Assembly: GCA_030844895.1 (NCBI GenBank)
Contig: CM061223.1
Location: 558,001-622,000 of the forward strand
From: Ambrosia x helenae
Lineage: Eukaryota > Streptophyta > Magnoliopsida > Asterales > Asteraceae
Length of the DNA stretch: 64,000 nt
Direction of reading: 5' to 3'
How positions within the stretch are numbered: the stretch's first letter is position 1; each line of letters begins with the position of its first letter. Below are positions 55,371 to 64,000 of this stretch, piece after piece. A program made the position numbers and the translations under genes. The notes beneath the pieces were generated by a model. That model ran no database searches. It was not told where the DNA came from and saw only the letters and a program-made list of their open reading frames with translations.

Positions 55371-57150
55371 ACCAACCACCTAGAACCGGATTGTCGCGCT
55401 GTGTAGATCGGTGGCATGCAACGTTCTTGGCTCGGGTCGATGACAACAACAATTTGCAAGTATTGACCTGTTACTCTTCCTTCTCCGACTGGGCTGTAGC
55501 AGCAATGAGAGTAGTAGCGGTGGCTGTGGTGGTATACATATCGCCTGAGATTCGGTAATTTCGGTGGAGCTTCGGTGTTACCCATTTTCGATGGTGAAGT
55601 TAACGTAAGAAGGATAAGAAGCAATGAGAAGTTTCCACCTGTCAACTATGGTTAAACCAATTAACTCAATTACAGTCAATTAAACTCAATTACAGTTAAA
55701 TCAATGGGCAAATCAGACATTATACCTATAATTGTTACGTTAATCTCTGATCCAATCATTCACAGTTCAATTCACGTTTCAGATATAAATTCATGATCGA
55801 CTAACTATTTTCGATTGACGATCTATTCAATTCACGATTCAATTAACAATAATTTTATACGATTATAATTATGCTCTGTTTTTTATTCGACCAACATTTT
55901 TTTAACGGTTGATTACTACGGATAATCGTATGATTGGCTTAGGTTTACATCTTGATTATATGATGTTAATAAAATCAAGGATCATGGATGTATTGTACAG
56001 ATAGAAATATTAGATGATGGAATTTTGATTATCAGTAATGGTATGATGAAGAAAGAGATACATAACGTGCGTTTATAGTTGTCAAATACTTTCGATATAC
56101 TGTTAATCATAGCAAACTCTTATCTTGACCCAAACCCATCCTAACCCAAACCCATCCTGACCCAACAACCAACCCAACCCATTCTAACCTACCCATTTTG
56201 CCACCCATGCCTGCGACCGTTACCTGGAACACCGACGGTGATGTTCTTGTTGGGGGTGTAAGGTAGCCGAAGGCTTTACAGATGATGCCCCCACCCCCAT
56301 TAAACGATGCATGGGTAGAGGCGTAGGTTTTAAGGGGCGGGAGGGGGCTGCCGACCCCCCCCCCCCCGAATTGTTGCTCAGAAGTTCTGATTATATAGTA
56401 TTCGCATAGAATTTTTTAGGTATATTATATAAACAAAAACTAACGATATATCAGACGATACTAGGTTCCCAAATATCGGTTTTTTTATCGAGTTTATCAT
56501 TTTTCTTTGTTTTTTTTTTTTTTTTTTTTTTACTTTTGTGCCCATTTTGAGTGGTTCAACCCAATTGTTTAATTTTGCCCATTTTTTTTCTTTAGGAAAA
56601 GCCTAATTAAAACTCTTAACCTAAACCTAAGTAAAACTCTAAACCCTCTGATGTCTCTCAATACTTTCATCTTCATTGAAATAACCATGGTACATCTACT
56701 TTACTAATTTATTAATTATATATATTTTGTCAGTTAGTAATTAATAAATAGATTCATAGATTGTTGTCTAGTTGTGTTGTTGAATATTGATTAAACCAAC
56801 CTAATATAATATTTACAAATAGAGGTCGACTGTTGTTTGTGTCACCATCCAAATGCCACAAGATAACTATATCTATCATCTTCACTTTAGCTTTCAAATT
56901 CTTATACCTGTTGGCCGTTGGTGTTTTTTATTTATTTATTATTCAATCTTTTGTGTCAGGTTAACAAACTGTTTAAGAATTAGGTTTGAAAATAATTATG
57001 ACTTGATTTAATGTTTATGTTATTAGATTATAATATGGGAAAGAATAAAAACATATCTTTTATATTATTGTATTTAATGTTTGACTTGACCTAAATCGAA
57101 TTGCTAACCCATACATATAATCCGAAACATAGCCATAAAAATAAAAATTA
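55371..57150. other. AT-rich intergenic sequence with homopolymer runs
   Basis: It holds a C run near 56357-56369, a T run near 56512-56530 and tandem 'aacccaaacccatcctgacc' text near 56130-56200. No gene or element ends were resolved. Confidence 0.4.
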
Positions 57151-57270
57151 GGCCCCGTCCTGTGACTGCTGATTTTCGCCCAAACTATTTTTTCAAGCTT
57201 CGCCGCCACTATGCATGGAAGTTTGCTTTGGGTTATCTTAAAAATGCTATTTTTGTTGGATTGGTAATCT
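57151..57270 (+). other. Possible orphan coding fragment, unrecognised
   Basis: After an acceptor-like AAAAATTAG at 57142-57150, one frame reads PVTADFRPNYFFKLRRHYAW and continues to GYLKNAIFVGLVIWYQ, with a more protein-like composition than its surroundings and a hydrophobic end. No partner exon was found. It may be a leftover exon or chance. Confidence 0.25.
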
Positions 57271-57539
57271 GGTATCAACCTTTTCTGTATTCTTCTGAAT
57301 TTTATAAATGGTAACTATGGTATGATAATTATATATATTACTAGCTGATTATCCCGAGAGGGTCCCGGGGTTGAAAAATCTAATTTTACGTGATAACCTA
57401 TTGCAAATGACTCAAGTTAACTAACCACAAAATCTCTCAATCATTGCATGTTTATAGTATTCTAATCAGTAATAACTCATATTCCCCACAAAATCTAATT
57501 TTACGTGATAACATGAACACTTTGTTTGTTTTTTTCCTG

Positions 57540-57660
57540 TATGAACACTCGTTAATTTGGTGTAATTTTTTTCTTTAAAAAATCCTGTATATAAAAGATA
57601 TAAACGTTTAAAAATTATGAGAGGAAATATGAGTGAAAAAATTTTAAATTTATTTTTAAA
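57540..57660 (-). repeat. Dispersed AT-rich repeat, copy C (inverted)
   Basis: Reverse complement of copy A: 'cgttaatttggtgtaatttttttctttaaaaaatc..gtatataaaagatat' with few changes. Confidence 0.6.
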
Positions 57661-58575
57661 TTCTTTTTTCCTAAAATAACTCAATTTAATTAAAAAGAGA
57701 AACAATTTAAAAACACCAAAAACTCTCCATTATGATGCCACGTGGCACTCTCAAGGAAAGGTTGAGGCCTCCATTGCACGTCACGTCAGCATATACGTTT
57801 TCTTTTATATATATAGATAGATAGATAACAACAGCCCGACTATTAAAATATATGAATTTTAAAAGATGTCTATTATTGTATTCAAAACTATTCAAGATTT
57901 CAAGTGTCTTACGACTCATTAAACACTAAATTATTTTTCTAGATTAACCATTGTTTTATACACATTGGACCTTATTTTAAACATAAAAATAGAGCTCAAT
58001 CAATTTTTAAATAAACGGGAGACATTATTATACATGAACCGATTTAATTACCTTTGTCACTATTTCGTTTTCTCTTTGGCTATGCTTATAATTATTCATC
58101 AAGGTGTAACAACGCACATAAAGCTATCTTAATTTAATGAATTATTTTGAGTTGGACATGAAAATGATATTGCATGAATTATTTTGAGTTGGACATGAAC
58201 ATGATATTGCATGAATTATTTCATGAGATACTTATTCATAACCGAAACATGAAAAGTACATCGACTTTCTAATGCACCTTGTTTCGGTATGCATAAAGTT
58301 CACGGTCAATCACTAATTGAATCGAGATATATTGTCATATTGACATGTTTTTTTAATTTGTCCTGATTTTTTGGTTTATCATCCATTTGTCGACGTCTTG
58401 TCCTAAGATCAAAGATATTGTGGTGTTATCCGTTGTTTTGGCTCTAGGTCTTCGTAATTTAATGCATAAACTGTAGTTCGTTTTCAAGGATATAGGTATA
58501 TTTTGGTATATATTTTAGTGCTATAATTTGGCCATGTCAAGGCCGTCTTGGATTAATTAGTACTGCTACTGTTTA
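57661..58575. other. AT-rich intergenic sequence
   Basis: A 38-base segment, 'gaattattttgagttggacatgaa.atgatattgcat', is tandemly duplicated at about 58138-58216. Nothing else was seen. Confidence 0.45.
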
Positions 58576-58589
58576 AAACTTTAACTAAC
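58576..58589. repeat. 14-bp target site duplication of the SINE, left copy
   Basis: AAACTTTAACTAAC, repeated as AAACTTTAAATAAC at 58803-58816 (13 of 14 identical). Long duplications of this kind come from LINE-type target-primed integration. Confidence 0.85.
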
Positions 58590-58802
58590 CCAACGGCATC
58601 TTAGTGGTGAGATAAGACTTAGGGACCATAAGGTCCTGGGTTCGAATCTCACAAAGGGGGATTTCTCATAATTATGAGTTTCCTCCTGAATTGGTGACTT
58701 GGTGGTGGAATATAATCGCGTTGCAACATTGGTGGCACGATGATACTCACTCCAGTGTTCCGTGAGTGATTCCAATTTGTTGGCCGTTCAAAAAAAAAAA
58801 AA
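58590..58802 (+). mobile_element. tRNA-derived SINE (213 bp)
   Basis: The 5' part looks like a tRNA head: an A-box-like TTAGTGGTGA at about 58602 and B-box GGTTCGAATCT near 58639, with 'ggtcctgggttcgaatctcacaaaggggg' as a T-arm relic. An unrelated body follows, then an A tail of 15 or more. It is flanked by the 14-bp duplication. Transcription by Pol III and mobilisation by a LINE reverse transcriptase are the family's known route. It looks relatively young because the tail and duplication are still clear. Confidence 0.85.
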
Positions 58803-58889
58803 AAACTTTAAATAACAACAGATTCCTCCAACAATATTGGTTAAATGTTATAGAGGTGGGTTATTGTACAAAGTGGACTTAATATGCAA

Positions 58890-59400
58890 AGGAAGCTCAT
58901 GATTGCCCATTTTTATTAATTCCAGGGTTTCTCTGAATTTGAAAGTTATCACTTAGTAAGTTTTCATACCAAGGCTCAATCCAATTAAGTCCGTAGCATC
59001 TACCAATTTCGCCATATCCCCCTTTTTGAGATGAAAATCTCATTGCGATCTCGTTCCCTTATATTCTTTTATACCGGAACCGTTGAATTCATTAGATAGA
59101 TGCCGATTCCTGTCTCGAAAAAGTGTTTCTCCTCTTTGTCTTTGATTTCTTGTCTATCTTCTTTCATCTTCTATAGGAGGCTCATATTCGATCCAATCAA
59201 AAACGATTTTATCGTTTCTGTATCCGCAATTCAATATAGGTGGATACATACCCTATAAATCTGTCTCTCTTCCACTGAGTTTCCCCTGAAATTTCAAATA
59301 CTTGAACGATCGATTTTTTTTTCATAATTGAATAATAAAAAAATATTGAATCGTGATAAAATCTACAAAGGAACAAGAGTGTGACACGTGTTCTTATATC
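58890..59400 (-). other. Nuclear insertion of chloroplast DNA: trnL(UAA) 5' exon, intron start and upstream spacer
   Basis: On the minus strand, the 35-base trnL(UAA) 5' exon (59021-58987, GGGGATATGGCGAAATTGGT...GGACTT) is followed by the start of its group I intron (TTGGATTGAGCCTTGGTATG ... GGAATTAA ... AATGGGCAATC). The trnT-trnL spacer lies on the other side. The 3' exon is absent. The right limit is approximate. The exon carries a T where most plastomes have C (TAGATGCTACGG), and small changes show it is not fresh chloroplast contamination. Confidence 0.8.
58987..59021 (-). pseudogene. trnL-UAA: trnL(UAA) 5' exon, nuclear copy
   Basis: 35 bases from the acceptor 5' strand to U34 of the anticodon, where the plastid group I intron interrupts the gene. 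Without the 3' exon it cannot form a tRNA. Confidence 0.8.
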
Positions 59401-59715
59401 AAAGGGTAATTTCGTCAATTACATAATCACGCATGGTTCAGTTGGTAATTATGCATGTGTAGTTGATAATCACGCACGTTCTTGATGATAATTATGCACT
59501 TTATAAAAGCCAACGATTTTTTTTAATTACAACAATATGGTATGATAATCAAAGAGGATAAAACGCGTGTTTTATGGTGTAGTTTAAAACACTGATTTTG
59601 TTTTTCAGTGGGTTTGTTTGTAAGGATGAATCTTGCTTAAGATTGAGAAGAAAGATGGACTAATAATGAGAACAGAGAGAGAGAGGACCGTGATTTATGG
59701 AAATCATTCAAATGG

Positions 59716-59808
59716 TTTTTAGAAAATTAACGTAAAATGGCATTCATACCCCCATTTATACCCCCATTTTTAGAAAATTAACGCAAAATGGCATTCATAC
59801 CCCCATTT
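59716..59808 (+). repeat. Short tandem duplication, 51-bp period
   Basis: 'ttttagaaaattaacg(t/c)aaaatggcattcatacccccattt' occurs at about 59716-59757 and 59767-59808. Confidence 0.85.
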
Positions 59809-62609
59809 AAAACACTTAATGACGATTCTACCTTAATTTATATAATATATTAAATAGATTTTAAACCCATCCAAACTTTTAATCTCCACTATCAATCTTT
59901 AAATTGAATAGTTGAAACTTGAAAACACTTTCTACATAAAACCTGGCCGTTTACCGTACAAGAGGCTAAAAATGTATGAATTGTACGAAGCTTTTTGATC
60001 AGCTAGGGATGATTACGTAAAGTTACAAAAATCACGCTATGTTATACAAAACAAATCACGAAAAATTATACAAAAATCACTTAACGTTACATATAATCAC
60101 GTAAATATATAATTATTTATGAATACAATACATATTACGTAATTAGTCATGTATTCACGTATTGGTATGTAATCAAATAAATTTATAAATTAAACGTAAA
60201 TTAAAAATGTTATATCGATCATTTTCATCCATATTGAATACTTGATAAATAATCTTAGGAAAATGTTTATAAAAACGACAACACTACGTTTTATAAATAT
60301 TTTTAAAACATGGATGTCATATGATATGACGATGTAGTTGCATGTTAAAACTTTCGTAAAAAGCGAAATTCTTTTATTTCTTAATGATTTATTTATTAGA
60401 TAATTAGTTAGACGTTAGGTTGGATAATCTATATCTATATCTATATTACTATATAATGGGTGCTTGATGGCTAAAAAGGTAAATTTGCATCTTTTTTAAG
60501 TTGGCATATCAAGAGCCTTAGTATAAATCTATAATTTTTGTTCAATTTCTTCATTTTATGCCTACAACACTTAATGGTAATGGTAATTATATAAATGAGT
60601 AATGCAAGTCATACACCTTATTCAACCTTTGAAACCGTGACATTGATTTTTGAAGCCTCTTCGGTTCTGCTCCATTATACCCTTAAACGAAACCCCGGTA
60701 ATTAATATCATGGATATAATTGCAATTGAATGAGAAATTGTTAGTACTTGATGTCCCTAGGCTAGTGTTGTAGTTAGTGTGACAGGCCTGAAAATTGAGA
60801 AGAAAGATGGACTATTAGGAAGGGTTAACCGGGCATATTAGAAAAAACAAAGTGAGTAAATTAGAAGAAACGAAATCCAAAAAAATAATAAAATTTGGAA
60901 CATTTTCAATATAAACTGCTCACAATTTGATAAAATAATTTTAGAAATATAAATAAACAACTTGAAATAAATACAACAATATCGATTTCATGGGTTTTGG
61001 GTTTTTTTTTTCTTTTTTAACAGTGGACACAAAAACATAAAAAATTCTATGATTCTGTCTCTATTACTTTCATCTTTTGACTTTTTTTTACAAAACGGTG
61101 AGAAATATTCTTACAACACACATATCCCCAACAACAATTAATCTCTCCAAAACCTTCCCCAAATTCTCAAACCTTCATCGCCGGAAAACCAACGCCACCT
61201 GCGTTGCATCATCCTCTGCCACCACCGCCTATCTGTTGCCTTTCAACATCATGACAACACATAATAGCCCTTTCCGACAACGTCTAAGCCGGTTTTGCGG
61301 GCGGATCTAAGTACAGTGCCTAAAAAATATGTGTGGTGCTGGTTGCTTTTAATGTTTCTTACTGGGATGTAGTTGTCGATTTGCGTTGAAGTTTGTATGA
61401 CTGCGAACGGGATTGTGAGAGTTGATTTTGATAGAAGCCGTTGTTAGACTTACTCACTTAAAAACAATATTACGTTGAAGATATACGGATTGGTGGCATC
61501 GTCGTTGAAGAAATTCCCGAAGAGACGTTGCCATTACGGTTGAACACGGAAGGGTGTCATAACCGTTAAAGACGGAAATTCAAGGAAGAAACGGTTGTGG
61601 TGACACCGGTGAAGACAAAAGAATAAAGGAACGGTAAGGTATGGTAGTTACAAACGTTGATCGTTATTGATGTTGATTTTGTTGTGTCGATTGATGTTTG
61701 TGTATATATGAGAGAACTCAACCGTTATTGTAGAGGAGATGAGGCGGTGCCGCGGTGGTTAGCATAGTAGATTAATAAAGTCAAAAGGAGATCGAGACGG
61801 TTAATATAATAACTGTAACGGCGATGTATAAAAAGCCGTTAAGTAACGTTAAGATGCCGTTAAGTTGATATTTGTATTAATATGTATTTGCCTTTCTTCT
61901 TACATATCGGCTAATCAGTTTGTAGATTGTTTTTGTTTCTAACTAGGTTTATACTCGCCGCGCGTTGCCGCGGTGGGAGCAAACGGGTTACTGTGTCATA
62001 TATAGCCGTCACGCGTAACGTATCATGGCTGTCATGTCTTCGTGCCGAACGGGAATGCCACCCTCGGTCTCACTCTCCGCCTCTGGAGTGGGTTGAGAAG
62101 TAAATGGCAATTATTATCACCTAGCACACAACGGGTTGCAATAGAGGTATGCCATCATAGTAGACGTACACGACCAACGCGAAACGAACAAATTCGTTGT
62201 CATCAAACATCTGTTCTAAAATAAGAACAAACAAATGTAGACATGCAACAGATTGTGATTAGTTATATAAGTGCGTATGCCTAAAGCCTACATTTGTTAG
62301 CTGCACTTGTGAAAAAAACCATTAACCATGTTCATTATATGTAATTACTTGACCCAAAACTAAAATTGGCTAACATTACCTGTGCATAATTGAAAGAAGC
62401 AGGCTTGTCACATGTTTTGATTTGGTACATCAAAATAGTAAAACAATTCAAAAATATACTTGATTATGAACAATGTCCAAGTACTTAATATTAAGTTCTA
62501 TAAATTAAATGATTATCAAGCAAAAATTAAAGTGCCGCAACTTGTGATTGAATTCAGCGAAAGTCCATAAGATTGCAGGCCAGCCTGACCAGACCCAATG
62601 CGTACTTAC
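59809..62609. other. AT-rich intergenic sequence
   Basis: A 77-codon open frame at 61077-61310 and a 60-codon one at 62042-62224 are not recognisable and look like chance. GC-richer text at 61945-61975 ('actcgccgcgcgttgccgcggtgg') resembles ends of some plant mobile elements, but no partner was found. Confidence 0.35.
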
Positions 62610-62863
62610 GGTATCACAGCAGCATCTACAACATCTGGGATTGATTGAAGGTAGCGCTCTAATTCAGCCGGTGCAACCTACAATGTTTTCGTTATGATCA
62701 TCAGATGGAAAAAGCCACTTGACGAAATGACAGTTGTAACCACATAGTTCCTTTGAACAATAAAAAGGAAACCATCAGAATCAAAATAACAAAGGTCCAC
62801 CAGTCTTTAACCACCCCTCAGTGTCCATAGTTGCAGCAGTGGCTTCCTTGTCTCCAACATAAT
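62610..62863 (-). pseudogene. Remnant of a 4-coumarate:CoA ligase-like gene (two exons)
   Basis: Read on the minus strand, one exon starts after an AACAG acceptor at 62863 and encodes YVGDKEATAATMDTEGWLKT, then, after a one-base insertion, DLCYFDSDGFLFIVQR, and then KELCGYN in a third frame. A further exon (62677-62610) with good TAG and GTAAGT splice sites encodes VAPAELERYLQSIPDVVDAA. These match consecutive segments of the ANL (4CL-like) adenylating enzymes, including the hinge and the C-terminal domain start. The usual LKELIKYKGYQ has lost about four residues, including the hinge-side Lys. The rest of the gene is not recognisable in the window. Confidence 0.7.
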
Positions 62864-64000
62864 CTGTTATTCAAACTTAAAGATCAAATATAAATATATA
62901 TTTTTTTTTATCTGTAAAAACTTGATTAGTCAAATTAGGAAGAGAAAATTAAAAACTCTATACAATGATCGAGCATGTTCTCGGACCTACCGATTTTAAG
63001 TGCAACACCACCACTACCACATCTTCTTTGGTTGAGGATCTGTTGGTGGTCCAAAATCCACCCTCTGTTAACTCCTCCAACCCACCCAACCATCACCGCC
63101 TCCACCTTACCCTTAATGTACTTCCTGTTAAGCCGGTCCCCCAGAGACGCCCGCTCACCGTCACCCTATCTGAAGGCCATGTTCCACACCACTCCACCAC
63201 CACCACCTCCATCAATCTGAATGATGTTCCCACTAACCCATCTTCACACCGATCTTTTAACTACTGCGAGTGTTTATATTTAATTTAGGGAAAATTACTA
63301 AAAGATCAAAATGGAATCTTTTTGGAATTACAATTTCATTACGATATAACTATATAAATATTTAAATTCCACACCTTGTAACAAAAAGGATTAAAAGGCA
63401 TATGATTATCCAGTGAATGCATACAATAAACCACAAAAGAGTAAATTCAATGGACATGTATAAACAGCATACACTTATACAAAGTGTAAACAAATAACAT
63501 AGACAGTGTAAACAAACAACATACACAGTATAAACAAAACATAAACCATTTTATATTATAAATAAAAACAGAATAGATAGAAAAGAAGAAGGAAACGCTA
63601 ACGCAAAATTTTTCAAAAAAAGTGATTAAAATGGGGAATTTTAAACATGGAGTGCAAGTTTCTTGTCCAAAACTTTAACATCCTAATACTCTCTGGTTCA
63701 TATCAAATCAAAATACCCAAATATCAAACTTATTTCAAACGCTAGAATCAACACTAATTTACATTGTTTGATTACTTTTACTGATTAAATCTAAGCCCTA
63801 ACTCTTCATAACATACAATAATACGTCTAAAAGACAATCTAAACAAACAGAATAATAATAATAATAATAATAATAATTAAAAAATTTGAAAGAACGAAAG
63901 GTATGCAGGTATGCAGAAGCAAAACCTAAGCCCCAATTCTTCAATTCATACAATAATAATCCTACACCAACAATAAAAAAAACAGAAAAATAATAATAAC
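62864..64000. other. Right-end sequence, no confirmed gene
   Basis: A 107-codon frame at 62965-63288 rich in Pro, Thr and His (NPPNHHRLHLTLNVLPV) is unrecognised and probably chance, though its base composition is GC-richer than the surroundings. An (AAT)n run lies at about 63850-63878. 'acagtataaacaaa' words repeat around 63460-63545. Confidence 0.4.

Noticed and set aside
54727..55452. Overlapping open frames on both strands, considered as an F-box-associated or other small gene
   Set aside because: No motif, start context or splice structure supports a gene, and the frames overlap each other on opposite strands.
58960..59400. A nuclear tRNA-Leu gene
   Set aside because: Only the 5' exon of the plastid intron-containing trnL is present, inside a block of plastid-like spacer.
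62965..63288. A 107-codon Pro/Thr/His-rich frame, considered as an upstream exon of the 4CL-like remnant
   Set aside because: It is on the opposite strand to the remnant, and its complement shows no adenylating-enzyme motif.

Overview
This is plant nuclear DNA, most likely from a eudicot. The evidence is an intact, multi-exon sieve-element-occlusion (phloem P-protein) gene, an intron-containing GDSL esterase/lipase gene with plant-type splice sites, a JINGUBANG-like WD40 gene, a nuclear copy of chloroplast trnL(UAA) DNA, and a dense load of plant-type Copia and Gypsy LTR retrotransposons, hAT- and Mutator-like MITEs and a tRNA-derived SINE. Asteraceae is only a guess from the general look of the repeats.

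Layout: 1-3.2 kb is the 5' end (LTR, primer site, decayed gag and protease) of a Tat-type Gypsy relic, followed by a stray SERK-like exon. 3.9-5.9 kb is the 3' end and LTR of an Athila-like Gypsy relic. 6.18-6.81 kb is a hAT-type MITE with an 8-bp target duplication. 7.03-34.1 kb is the most striking part: one Copia insertion expanded into a tandem array of seven LTRs and six internal regions (full, deleted, full, deleted, deleted, deleted), read on the minus strand and bounded by a single 5-bp duplication, TGTTT. The two full units keep an open 1358-codon gag-pol frame with all catalytic motifs. The four short units share one identical 1622-bp deletion with a 19-bp duplicated filler.

35.8-38.2 kb is a five-exon GDSL esterase/lipase gene (minus strand) whose fourth intron carries a 442-bp MITE with a 9-bp duplication. 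38.7-40.8 kb is a solo-LTR-like block, a frameshifted non-LTR-type reverse transcriptase fragment, and a diverged relative of the Copia LTR. 41.6-44.9 kb is the seven-exon SEO gene (plus strand, 704 codons). It is followed by a broken tRNA-Thr fused to a hAT-like element and by a second Tat-type Gypsy relic (45.6-47.4 kb, minus strand). 50.0-51.3 kb is an intronless WD40 gene with an apparent one-base frameshift. 51.4-64 kb is AT-rich, mostly non-genic sequence. It holds nested foldback MITEs, a SINE with a 14-bp duplication, a chloroplast insertion and a two-exon remnant of a 4-coumarate:CoA-ligase-like gene.

The ordinary genes are unrelated single loci with no shared pathway. The unusual biology is in the Copia array. 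The usual tRNA primer site is not visible after its LTR. In its place are a 13-base segment complementary to the element's own leader and a compact intron-like signature (GTAAGT ... TACTAAC ... TTTTCAG) spanning the LTR/gag boundary.
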